22,568 nucleotides of DNA from DATEVL01 sp035281845 (GTDB taxonomy: Bacteria; Chloroflexota; Anaerolineae; Anaerolineales; E44-bin32). The position numbers were made by a program, and so were the translations under genes. Below, one piece after another: positions 15,368 through 22,544 of this stretch. The stretch lies in contig DATEVL010000019.1 of NCBI GenBank assembly GCA_035281845.1, forward strand, positions 1-22,568, given 5' to 3'. Position 1 is the first letter of the stretch, and each line of letters opens with the position of its first letter. Under the pieces are notes generated by a model. That model was given only the letters and a program-made list of their open reading frames with translations. It did no database searches and had not been told where the DNA came from.

Positions 15368-15817
15368 ATGATGGCAGCATTCGTTTTCATTCAAATGGCG
15401 GCGTCCGGCGGCTGGGACGAGATGCGGACGATTCACCAGGCGCTCCATGCAATCGCCGACGTCAAGACCGTCCACTTCGTGGCCGGCCCGACGGACATTA
15501 TTGCCTTTGTGGAGGGAGCCGATCAGCGGGCCCTCGCGGAGGCGATAGGCAAGATTCGAGGCGTGAAAGGTGTCGGAAGCACCGACACCCGCTTTGTCTG
15601 GCCTCTCTAGGCACGCGCAGGCCGCCCTCCTCCCCTCCCCTGGGCCGTGCCTTGCCTACAAACAGGCTTTCGAAGTCTCCGAGCGGCGCGCTCCTCTTAG
15701 CTACGAGACGAAAGCTTCGGGCGGCCTAACAACTCGATGGAGCCGACCCGGCCAGCCAGGTGTCGATTTCGGCGCGATACTGGACTTGGCTGGCCGGGTC
15801 GGCTCATCTCGAGGCCG
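15158..15817 (+). mobile_element. Putative integron gene cassette
   Basis: The segment between two GTTRRRY core sites carries one small plus-strand gene followed by an attC site, in the order and orientation of an integron cassette, and its length (about 660 bases) is typical. The attC end is well supported, the left end much less so. No integrase gene is visible in the window, so this would be an isolated cassette or part of an integrase-less attC cluster. Confidence 0.5.
15368..15610 (+). CDS. Stand-alone Lrp/AsnC ligand-binding (RAM) domain protein
   Basis: An 80-residue protein that corresponds to the effector-binding domain of Lrp/AsnC regulators without the helix-turn-helix. The pattern of beta strand AFVFIQMA, helix DEMRTIHQALHAI, strand DVKTVHFVAGPTDIIAFVEG and a helix followed by GVKGVGSTDTRFVW matches the alpha-beta RAM fold. 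Start: AGGAG at 15356-15360, seven bases before the ATG; an in-frame ATG at 15323 lacks this. Such short versions form oligomers and bind amino acids or similar small molecules, and can modulate full-length partners. It lies inside the putative integron cassette, upstream of attC, and is divergent from the catabolic block, so a regulatory role there is conceivable but unproven. Confidence 0.85.
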   Translation: MMAAFVFIQMAASGGWDEMRTIHQALHAIADVKTVHFVAGPTDIIAFVEGADQRALAEAIGKIRGVKGVGSTDTRFVWPL

Positions 15818-15823
15818 TTGGGC
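15724..15823 (+). other. attC recombination site (integron)
   Basis: A 100-base imperfect palindrome with all parts of an attC site. The outer R'' box GCCTAAC (15724-15730) fits RYYYAAC and the R' box GTTGGGC (15817-15823) fits GTTRRRY. The inner arms GAGCCGACCCGGCCAGCCA (15740-15758) and its exact complement at 15787-15805 pair over 19 bases. Between boxes and arms, AACTCGATG pairs imperfectly with ATCTCGAGGCC, leaving the extra bases expected of the unpaired spacer and extrahelical positions. The left half closely resembles attC sites of resistance cassettes such as aadA. The orientation agrees with the upstream small gene as cassette cargo. Confidence 0.8.
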
Positions 15824-15870
15824 GGCCAGGCGTGCGCGATTTGCCGGCCCTTTGGGGGGAGACAAGGCTG

Positions 15871-16674
15871 ATGCGACTTGAGATCGGTGGGATGGATGTC
15901 TACTACGTAGACGAGTCGATGGATGGGAGCGCCCTCGCGATAACAGCCCTAGCCATTCCGTTTCTGAGGCTCGTTGACTCCACTTGGACCCTTGTCTGGG
16001 AAGACCAATTCAGCAACATCAGAGACTGGCGCCGACGAGCAAGGCTCACAAGCAGAATACCAGTTGCGAAAGAACTCAAGGGAGAGAAGCTTCATTCGGG
16101 CCGCGGGCGCTACAAAGACGGCAAGCACCAGTTGACGCATACCGAGGCTGCGTCAGCATACCGCGCCCTCCTTTCCGATACCGGATTTCTCCCAGACCTC
16201 TGCCTAACAACTGTCGTGGGAACGCCCGCCTCCTTCCTATTCGGCCACCGAAGCTTGGAGGCACTTGTCGTAGCGCTCTTCCAACGCATCCGCAGGACAT
16301 CCGTCGATCAGAACCGCAATGGAATGATCTTCTTTGACCAGGGACACGGCGAATATCGAAAGCTCTATCGAAAATCCCGGGTGTATCTTCCCACAGGTTC
16401 CCGTCAGCGAGATTGGGGCCAGGGCCAACTCACCATTAACCTCCCGTTGGACAACTTCACCAAGGACGCGAACATCAAGGAGTCCGAGCATTCATTCTTC
16501 ATCCAGCTCGCCGACCTGATTAGCCATGCCACATTCCTTAAGCTCAAGGGAGAACAGGTGCGTCTCACTGCGTGGCAGGCGGCTACAGGTCCAAGCACTT
16601 TTTACGATGCCATCCCTCTCCGAGTGTTGAATACGAGGGCCTCCGGCGACCCCCAAGGAATGGTCCGGCTGTGA
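15871..16674 (+). CDS. DUF3800 domain protein
   Basis: A 267-residue DUF3800 protein, a family with an RNase H-like fold expected and common on mobile DNA; its function is not established. VYYVDESMDGSALAITALA at about 9-27 is the family's N-terminal motif with the acidic YVDES, IFFDQGHGEYRKLY near the middle adds another Asp, and SFFIQLADLISHATF near 235-249 is the usual C-terminal signature. The ATG at 15871 is chosen: GGGGGAG lies nine bases upstream, whereas the ATG at 15760 lies inside the attC. It starts 54 bases beyond the cassette cut site, as cassette genes usually do. Codons such as ATA, CTA, AGA are frequent and GC is visibly lower than in neighbours, consistent with recent transfer. 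Confidence 0.85.
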   Translation: MRLEIGGMDVYYVDESMDGSALAITALAIPFLRLVDSTWTLVWEDQFSNIRDWRRRARLTSRIPVAKELKGEKLHSGRGRYKDGKHQLTHTEAASAYRALLSDTGFLPDLCLTTVVGTPASFLFGHRSLEALVVALFQRIRRTSVDQNRNGMIFFDQGHGEYRKLYRKSRVYLPTGSRQRDWGQGQLTINLPLDNFTKDANIKESEHSFFIQLADLISHATFLKLKGEQVRLTAWQAATGPSTFYDAIPLRVLNTRASGDPQGMVRL

Positions 16675-16678
16675 GAAA

Positions 16679-16707
16679 CAGCGAACCCCTGCTAGAGGGG
16701 TTCGCTG
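16679..16707 (+). terminator. Hairpin just after the DUF3800 stop codon
   Basis: CAGCGAACCCCT, loop GCTAG, AGGGGTTCGCTG: a perfect 12-bp stem starting five bases after the TGA. No T-run follows, so it is not a standard intrinsic terminator, but position and strength suggest transcript termination or 3' protection. Confidence 0.45.
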
Positions 16708-17054
16708 GGGCAGATGCACTCCGCGGATCAGAGCCCGCGGTCGCAACCTGCACGCAGATAATACACCCATCTCTGTCCAAGTCAATTCGCAAAGCTATGG
16801 TTCTCTCCGCCTCGTTCTCCGTGAGTGCAACGGGGTGTCCAACAACTCGATGGAGCCCCTCCGGTTCGTCCCGGTCTCTACAGACCGCCACGCCCTTCGG
16901 CGCACCCGAAGGGGTGAGGGCGGGGATCTTCGACCGACGCGGCAGGCGGAGGTTACGAAGTGTGCGATACTAGCGTCGGGCGACCGGGCGGCCTTCTCGA
17001 GGCTGCGGGATGGCGCCTCCTTGAGGATTCCCTGGCGCAGCAGGAAGTGAACCA
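16708..17054. other. Gene-poor gap with attC remnant
   Basis: About 350 bases without a gene I can support. It contains the truncated attC at 16837-16857, a small hairpin CGGTCT-CTAC-AGACCG and a stem CCCTTCGG-CGCAC-CCGAAGGG. A minus-strand open frame across it (about 16683-16891) shows no recognisable domain and no good start. Confidence 0.45.
16837..16857 (+). other. Truncated attC site (left half)
   Basis: GTCCAAC (16837-16843) fits the RYYYAAC R'' box, and the 17 bases AACAACTCGATGGAGCC (16841-16857) are identical to the left arm of the attC at 15728-15744. The sequence then diverges and no complementary right arm or GTTRRRY box follows within 200 bases. It lies 160 bases after the DUF3800 stop, exactly where that cassette's attC should be. 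Confidence 0.6.
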
Positions 17055-18042
17055 ATGAGCGCCGCCGGCTCCGACCCCACGATCGCCTGGCTACTCAGAG
17101 GTGATCCGGCGATTCGCTCGCAAGCCCTCCGCGATCTCGCCGATGCGGCCCCCGGCATCGTGTCCCGCGAGGAGAGAAAGGTCGCCAAAGAAGGATGGGG
17201 AGCGAGGCTCCTACAGCGTCAGGACCGGGAATGTACCTGGGGCGGCGGGCTGTATACACCCAAGTGAATCTCGACAACTTACACCATGCTGGTTCTACGC
17301 GATCTCGGGTTGCCGTCTCGCCATCGGCAGCCCGAGGCCGCCTGCCGACTCCTGCTCGACCATGGGCTGCGCAGCGACGGGGGCATTGACTGCTCGGGAG
17401 GGCAGCTTCGAAGCGGGGCCGCCACGCCGCAGCCAGGCCAGCCGAGGCGCGGTCGAGGCGAGGCCTGCATCACTGGGATCGTGCTCTCGATCCTGGCGAA
17501 CTTCGAATTCGACGATCAGCGCCTCGACACCCTGGTCGAGAATCTGCTCGACGAGTAGATGCCCGACGGGGGTTGGAACTGCGATCGACCGCGTGGCGCG
17601 ACCCATGCGTCGATGAATACCACCATCTTGGCGCTCGAGGGATTGAGTGCGTACCGCCGGTTTCGCCGGCGGAGAGCTCGGGCCGTCGAAGCCGCCGAAC
17701 GCGCCGGCCGCGAGTTCCTGCTTGTCCATCGGCTTTTTCGTTCGCATCGGACCGGCGAGATCATCAAGCCTAGCTTCATGCGGGCGTCCTCCCCCCGCGC
17801 TGGCACTACGACTTCCTGCGCGCCCTGGACCACTTCCAGATGGTCGGTGCACCCGTGACCGGCGGCTTGAGGAGGCGATTACCCTACTCCGCCAGTCGCG
17901 CCGCCCCGACGGCCGCTGGACCCTCCAGAACACCTTCACTCAGGGGTTGGTGTTCTTCGATATGGAGGCTCAGGGCCGGCCTTCGCGCTGGAACACCCTT
18001 CGGGCGCTACGCGTCCTGCGCTGGTGGGAGGCGGGGAACTAG
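17055..18042 (+). pseudogene. Decayed prenyltransferase/squalene-cyclase-like gene
   Basis: The fragments read in order like a single protein of the prenyltransferase and squalene-oxidase repeat type: TIAWLLRGDPAIRSQALRDL at the start, TWGGGLYTPK, then MPDGGWNCDRPRGATH, SHRTGEIIKPSF, WHYDFLRALDHFQMVGAP, RRPDGRWTLQN and PSRWNTLRALRVLRWWE. A TGA at 17265-17267 stands where Trp is expected and a TAG at 17556-17558 where Gln is expected, both in the same frame. Near 17790 the sense moves to another frame and near 17865 to the third. There is also an aberrant Gly/Arg/Pro-rich stretch around 17388-17463. Several independent lesions argue for true decay rather than a single sequencing error. Confidence 0.85.
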
Positions 18043-18179
18043 ATGGTCCGCCGGGAATCGCTCGGGCGCATTTGTGTTCGCATGGACGCCATCGGTCGAG
18101 CTGTCGCCTGCGCCGGTCGTCGCACGCGCCCGGTCGGCATACGAATGATCCGAAGCGGGAAGGACACCGGGAGGTGTTC

Positions 18180-19382
18180 ATGACCCAACCGACCTCGCTG
18201 CTGGACAGTGTCCTGGTCGTCGATCTGACACGAGTCCTGGCCGGGCCCTTCTGCACCATGATGTTGGGCGATCTCGGCGCCGAGGTGATCAAGATCGAGG
18301 AGCCGAAACGAGGCGACGACACACGGGGCTGGGGGCCCCCGTTTACGCCCGGAGGCGAATCGGCGTATTTCCTCTCCGCCAATAGGAACAAACGCAGCCT
18401 GACGCTCAACTTGAAAGATCCGCAGGGCCTCGAGATCGTGCGTCGGTTGACCTCATCCGCGGACGTCCTTGTGGAGAATTTCCGCGCGGGGACGATGGAA
18501 ACTTGGGGCCTCGATTACGAAGCGTTGCAGAAGCTGCGGCCCGGCTTGATCGTCTGCTCGATCACCGGCTTCGGTCAGGATGGCCCTTACCGCGACCGGC
18601 CCGGCTATGACTTCATGGTTCAGGCGATGGGGGGATTCATGAGCGTCACCGGCCCCGAGGACGGCGAGCCCTATCGGGCGGGGATCGCCATCGCCGACTT
18701 GGCGGCGGGGATGTTTGCCGCCAGCGCCATCCTGGCCGCCTTGTTTGCCCGCGAGCGCACCGGAGCAGGTCAACGGATCGATATTTCGTTGCTGGATTCG
18801 CAGGTGGCGATGCTGTCGTATGTCGCCAGCAACTACCTCATCACCGGAGAGCGGCCGCGCCGTTACGGCAACGGCCACCCGAACATCGTGCCCTATCAGG
18901 CGTTCGCTGCCAGCGACGGTTTCTTCGCCTTTGCTGCCGGGAACGACGGGCAGTGGAAGCGATTCTGTCAATCCGTCGGGAAGGGGGAGTGGGCGGAGGA
19001 TCCCCGCTTCGCCACGAACGGAGGTCGGGTTCAGAATCGCGCACCGCTGGTGGCGCTGCTGAACGAGCTTTTTTCCAGCCGGCCCGGCCGAGACTGGATG
19101 GAGTTGTGCCAGTCGATCGGCGTCCCGGCGGCGCCGATCAACCCGATCGACCAGGTCTTTGAGGATCCACAAGTCGTGGCGCGAGGGATGCGCCAGGAGG
19201 CAGCGCACGCATCCGAGGGGAGCGTGCCTCTCGTCGGCTCCCCGCTCTGCATTCCGACGGCTCCGGTCCGGATGCGGCGCGCGCCGCCGACGCTCGGCCA
19301 GCACACCGACGAGATCCTGGCGGAGAGGCTGGGCTGTACGCCGGATCAGATCTCCGCATGGCGCCAGACGGGCGTGGTGTAG
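18180..19382 (+). CDS. Class III (CaiB/BaiF) acyl-CoA transferase
   Basis: A 400-residue CoA-transferase that moves CoA between carboxylic acids by an aspartyl-CoA thioester mechanism. VVDLTRVLAGPFCTMMLGDL (13-32) and the following GAEVIKIEEP are the family's opening, and RPGYDFMVQAMGG (140-152) carries the catalytic Asp144. NRNKRSLTLNLKDPQG (69-83) is also typical. Start: GGAGG five bases before ATG; an upstream in-frame ATG at 18024 lies in pseudogene sequence and is not used. The thiolase gene follows after 32 bases on the same strand, so the two probably act in one acyl-CoA pathway. Donor and acceptor acids are unknown. Confidence 0.93.
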   Translation: MTQPTSLLDSVLVVDLTRVLAGPFCTMMLGDLGAEVIKIEEPKRGDDTRGWGPPFTPGGESAYFLSANRNKRSLTLNLKDPQGLEIVRRLTSSADVLVENFRAGTMETWGLDYEALQKLRPGLIVCSITGFGQDGPYRDRPGYDFMVQAMGGFMSVTGPEDGEPYRAGIAIADLAAGMFAASAILAALFARERTGAGQRIDISLLDSQVAMLSYVASNYLITGERPRRYGNGHPNIVPYQAFAASDGFFAFAAGNDGQWKRFCQSVGKGEWAEDPRFATNGGRVQNRAPLVALLNELFSSRPGRDWMELCQSIGVPAAPINPIDQVFEDPQVVARGMRQEAAHASEGSVPLVGSPLCIPTAPVRMRRAPPTLGQHTDEILAERLGCTPDQISAWRQTGVV

Positions 19383-19414
19383 GGAAGCTCTAGCGGAGCT
19401 CGGAGAGAGCGCAA

Positions 19415-20560
19415 ATGAGACCTGTCAGCATTGTTGGCATCGGCCAAGTCCCGGTCGAAGCAACCACCTCGTGGAGCCTGCGCGAGCTTGGGGCGGAGGC
19501 GGTCCGGCGGGCGATGGCCGATGCCGGAGTCGAGCAGGTCGACGCGTTGACGTGCGGCAACATGCTGGCTGACGAGCTGCAGGGCCAGAAGCACCTGGCC
19601 GCGCTGATCGCCGACGAGGCCGGTTTGCGCGGGATCGAGGCCCTTGAGGTCGGCGCGGTAACGGCCTCCGGGGCGGCTGCACTGCGGTTGGCGTTCCTGA
19701 CGGTGGCCAGCGGCCAAGCGGAGTTGGCGGTGGCGCTTGGGGTCGAGAAGATGAGCGAGGGGGTGGCCATGCCGGCCATCTCTAAGGCGCTCGACGCAGA
19801 GCGGGAGGTGGCCAACGGGGCGACGATGATCAGCCGCAACGCCGAGCTGCTGGCCCTGTACTTGGAGCGCACGAAAGCGCCGGCGCATGCGATGGTGTGG
19901 TTCGCCGTCAACGCTCACAAGAACGCCCGCAACAATCCCCATGCGATGTTTCACGAATTGCGGGTGAGCGCTCGAAAAGTTCGCAGCTCGCGGGTCATCC
20001 ACGCCCCGCTGCGGCTGTACGACTGCGCCCCGATCTGCGACGGGGCGGCGGCCGTCGTCCTGGCGCCGAGCGAGCAGTCGCGCGCCTTCACCGATCACCC
20101 GGTTCGGATTCTGGCCTCGAGCGTCGCCACCGACCGTTTTCGTGTGGAGGATCGGGAGGATCCCCTCGTCCTGGAAGGAGCGCAGGCCTCAGCCCACAAA
20201 GCCTTCCGCCAGGCGAATGTCAACCGAGGCGATGTCAGCTTCTTCGAGGTCCATGACGCGTTCAGCATCATGGCCTGCCTGCAGCTTGAGGCCGTCGGCT
20301 TCGCCGCGCTGGGAGAGGGCTGGCGGATGGCCGCCGAACGGCAAATCGGAATCCGGGGAAGGCTGCCAATCTGCACGATGGGCGGATTGAAGGCGCGCGG
20401 CCACCCGATTGGCGCCTCCGGGGTGTACCAGATCGTCGAAGCAGTGCTGCAGCTGACCGACCGGGCCGGCAAGAATCAGGTGCGCGATCCCAGGGTCGGG
20501 CTGGTGCAGAGCATTGGCGGCGCGGCCTCGACGGTGATCACGCACGTATTGGGGGTGTAG
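19415..20560 (+). CDS. SCP2-type thiolase-like protein with altered active site
   Basis: A 381-residue thiolase-fold protein of the SCP-x/lipid-transfer group. FFEVHDAFSIMACLQLE carries the usual His of the VHDAF motif and MGGLKARGHPIGASG the second His of GHPxG. The segment that normally holds the nucleophilic Cys (V-E-A-A-C-A-S-G) reads VGAVTASGAAAL at 79-90: the Cys position is Thr83 (ACG codon) and the preceding Glu is Gly. The protein may therefore not carry out ordinary Claisen cleavage. GGAGAG precedes the ATG. It follows the CoA-transferase gene closely. No DUF35 (OB-fold) partner, which many such thiolases have, is present in the window. Confidence 0.9.
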   Translation: MRPVSIVGIGQVPVEATTSWSLRELGAEAVRRAMADAGVEQVDALTCGNMLADELQGQKHLAALIADEAGLRGIEALEVGAVTASGAAALRLAFLTVASGQAELAVALGVEKMSEGVAMPAISKALDAEREVANGATMISRNAELLALYLERTKAPAHAMVWFAVNAHKNARNNPHAMFHELRVSARKVRSSRVIHAPLRLYDCAPICDGAAAVVLAPSEQSRAFTDHPVRILASSVATDRFRVEDREDPLVLEGAQASAHKAFRQANVNRGDVSFFEVHDAFSIMACLQLEAVGFAALGEGWRMAAERQIGIRGRLPICTMGGLKARGHPIGASGVYQIVEAVLQLTDRAGKNQVRDPRVGLVQSIGGAASTVITHVLGV

Positions 20561-20581
20561 GCGAAGCGCGCCTCACCGATG

Positions 20582-20667
20582 GTCATTGCGAGGAGCCCGA
20601 AGGGGGCCGTGGCAATCTCCTCATCGAGGAGATTGCTTCGTCGCCCTGACGGGCTCCTCGCAATGAC
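20582..20667. repeat. 86-bp palindromic repeat between convergent genes
   Basis: Outer arms GTCATTGCGAGGAGCCCG (20582-20599) and its exact complement (20650-20667) pair over 18 bases. Inside, GCAATCTCCT and AGGAGATTGC (20612-20636) form a 10-bp hairpin with loop CATCG. The TCATTGCGAGGAGC..GGCAATCTC type of sequence is a widespread dispersed intergenic repeat in environmental bacteria. It sits between the convergent thiolase and CoxG-like genes, where it could also stop transcription from both sides. Confidence 0.75.
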
Positions 20668-20701
20668 ACGGGCTGGCCGGCACTCCCGACCGAGCGCTCG
20701 G

Positions 20702-21148
20702 CTACGCGGCCTCGATATTCTTCTTCACACACTCGAAGAACTGGGCGGATAGTTTCTGAGTGACGCCGCCCATCATGCGCGACGCCAGGCTGGCGATCGT
20801 CCCGAGGATAGTCACTTCGGCGGTCCAGCGCAGCTCGGTGGTGGACGGGCCGCGTTCGGTGAGGACCATCTGCGCTTCGACGTCCGCCGTGCTGCCGGGA
20901 GCGGTGCCATGGGCGCGGGCGTGGGCGCTTTCGGGCGGCGTCAACTCGACCCACTCGACGACCACGGTGAAGCGGGTCTTGATCGATCCTAAGCCGAGCG
21001 AGGCGACGGATCTGAACCGTTTGCCGGGCTCGAGCACCTCCAGCGACTCAACCCCCGGAGTACAACGCGAAACAGCTTGGGGGTCGGTCAGGAATTGCCA
21101 GGCCCGCTCGCGGGGAGCGGCGATTTCGACCGTTCCTTCCAAATGCAC
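20702..21148 (-). CDS. CoxG-like SRPBCC protein
   Basis: A 148-residue SRPBCC (START-like) protein of the CoxG group. Start is GTG at 21148 with AGGAGG six bases upstream, giving VHLEGTVEIAAPRERAWQFL, the usual opening. DPQAVSRCTPGVESLE follows at the position of the family's DPxxxxxCxPG motif, and GVTQKLSAQFFECVKKNI ends the protein as a C-terminal helix. In Oligotropha CoxG has been linked to membrane association of CO dehydrogenase, and homologues accompany many molybdenum hydroxylases. Here it is about 5.6 kb from the FAD subunit gene and separated by other genes, so a connection with that enzyme is only possible. Confidence 0.87.
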   Translation of the reverse strand: MHLEGTVEIAAPRERAWQFLTDPQAVSRCTPGVESLEVLEPGKRFRSVASLGLGSIKTRFTVVVEWVELTPPESAHARAHGTAPGSTADVEAQMVLTERGPSTTELRWTAEVTILGTIASLASRMMGGVTQKLSAQFFECVKKNIEAA

Positions 21149-21195
21149 GCGGCGCCTCCTATGAGAATGCGCGATTCTAGCATCGGCGTCGGAGC

Positions 21196-21756
21196 CTAGG
21201 GTTCGGCTTTCAGAGGAAGCTCCATCAGCACCTGGAACAGCTCGGCCTGCATCTGGGCGTCTTCCAGCCCGTTGTGCGAGAGCCGCCGGCCGTCGAGGTA
21301 GCGGTCGAACAGGTCCTCCAGCCGGATCCATGTCCATTCCTGGGCGGTGCGACCCATGACGAAGGCGCGGATGTCGAGCGGAGCGTGACCGAAGGGATTG
21401 CGGCCCAGCGTGCGGTAGAAGGCGTCGTTGACGAACATCCAATCGAATGGCGCGTTGTAGGAGACGAAGATGGGCTTGTGGCCGGTCGGGACGCGGCGCA
21501 GGATCCACGTCTCGAATTGCTCCATCGCTTCCCCCGGATCGACGCCGGTCCGCTCGAGATCCTCCAGGCGAAGGCCATGAACGGCCATCGCGTGTGGATC
21601 GACCTCCCGAGAAGTCGGACGCAGTTCAACGTAGAACGTCTGCGACAAGTCGGCGACGCTGCAGGCGCCGAGGGCCAGCATGGAATGAAGCCCGGCGCTC
21701 GGGCCGGAGGCTTCGACGTCGACCGAGACGTAGCTGCGCAAGTCGTTGGATCGCAT
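21196..21756 (-). CDS. DEDDh 3'-5' exonuclease
   Basis: A 186-residue exonuclease of the DnaQ-like superfamily. The acidic and histidine ligands are all present: Asp13 and Glu15 in SVDVEASG, Asp105 in SYNAPFDWMFVND, and His161 with Asp166 in SHNGLEDAQ, the five-residue His-Asp spacing of the DEDDh class. It contains only the catalytic domain. I chose the ATG at 21756; an upstream ATG at 21828 would add 24 residues before the first conserved strand, without family support. The ribosome binding site is weak. A general RNA or DNA trimming role is likely, not linked to the catabolic block. Confidence 0.9.
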   Translation of the reverse strand: MRSNDLRSYVSVDVEASGPSAGLHSMLALGACSVADLSQTFYVELRPTSREVDPHAMAVHGLRLEDLERTGVDPGEAMEQFETWILRRVPTGHKPIFVSYNAPFDWMFVNDAFYRTLGRNPFGHAPLDIRAFVMGRTAQEWTWIRLEDLFDRYLDGRRLSHNGLEDAQMQAELFQVLMELPLKAEP

Positions 21757-21845
21757 GCCCAGGCTCTCGGAGCGTGAGTATAGCCTGAGCGGCCCGTAAG
21801 GCCGGCACCCCTCAGGTAGGGAGGGCAAGGATGCGTGGAAGGCCG

Positions 21846-22544
21846 TCAGGGCAGCACAGATAGTGCGATCAAGATCTGCGCCGCGTAATAGGTCGACAAG
21901 ACGAGCAGCGGGGAGAGACGAAACGGTCGGACGAAGCGGTTGTACACCAGGGTCGAATCGGAGACGACGAAGAGGGCCGCACCGACGGCAGCGGCGATCG
22001 CCGGGAGAATGGGGTTCAACAAAGCCTGGGTCAAGGCTTGCGCCGCCATCGCACCCAGGACGGCGGCATAGACGAGGACCGGCAGGCGGAGACGGCGTTG
22101 CAGCCTGGGCCAGGTGACGAACAGGATCGGGGCTTCGGCGATGGCGAACAGGACGAAGGCGGCCGGGACGGCGGCAAACGGGGCTTCGATCGTGAATGCA
22201 GCCAGATAGGCGAGGTGCGTAAGCGTAAATGCCGCCAGGCCGGCAACGAAACGGTCGCCGGGGAGCATCAGGAAGACGTCCCCGGCCAAGGATAGGACAA
22301 GGCCGAGCGTGATTGCCAAGCGGTATCGGCTGGCGGGTTCCGCCGGGAGGGAGGCGGCGAGCACGATGATAAGGAACGTGGTGAGTGGCTTGAAGACGTA
22401 GACGACCGGCCGTCGCGCCGGACCCGTCATCTCGCCGTAGATGGTGAGGGCTGCCGAGGCGAGGATGAGCGTGAGGAAGACGATGAGAGGCATGATCAAA
22501 GCGGAAACCCGCGTGGTCCCGGCCTTAGGCGGGGACAACATCAT
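21846..22544 (-). CDS. YhhN/TMEM86-family membrane protein (lysoplasmalogenase-like)
   Basis: A 232-residue protein with about eight hydrophobic membrane segments. The family motifs FKPLTT (51-56), GDVFLMLP (88-95) with Asp89, and ALFVVSDS (190-197) with Asp196 are present and spaced as in YhhN and animal TMEM86 proteins, some of which hydrolyse the vinyl-ether bond of lysoplasmalogens. The start is uncertain: neither the ATG at 22544 nor one at 22493 (MPLIVFLTL) has a good ribosome binding site. It is in the same direction as the exonuclease, 89 bases apart. Confidence 0.88.
   Translation of the reverse strand: MMLSPPKAGTTRVSALIMPLIVFLTLILASAALTIYGEMTGPARRPVVYVFKPLTTFLIIVLAASLPAEPASRYRLAITLGLVLSLAGDVFLMLPGDRFVAGLAAFTLTHLAYLAAFTIEAPFAAVPAAFVLFAIAEAPILFVTWPRLQRRLRLPVLVYAAVLGAMAAQALTQALLNPILPAIAAAVGAALFVVSDSTLVYNRFVRPFRLSPLLVLSTYYAAQILIALSVLP

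Noticed and set aside
16202..16215. GCCTAACAACTG, resembling the attC left box
   Set aside because: It is in the middle of the DUF3800 coding sequence (codes for CLTT), without paired arms; chance similarity.
16679..16707. Standard rho-independent terminator
   Set aside because: Strong stem but no T-run; kept only as a low-confidence terminator-like hairpin.
16583..16891. Minus-strand open frame after DUF3800
   Set aside because: Runs antisense into DUF3800 and across a perfect hairpin, with no domain and no ribosome binding site.
18024..18179. N-terminal extension of the CoA-transferase to ATG 18024
   Set aside because: The stretch overlaps the end of the pseudogene and has no family similarity, while ATG 18180 has an excellent ribosome binding site.
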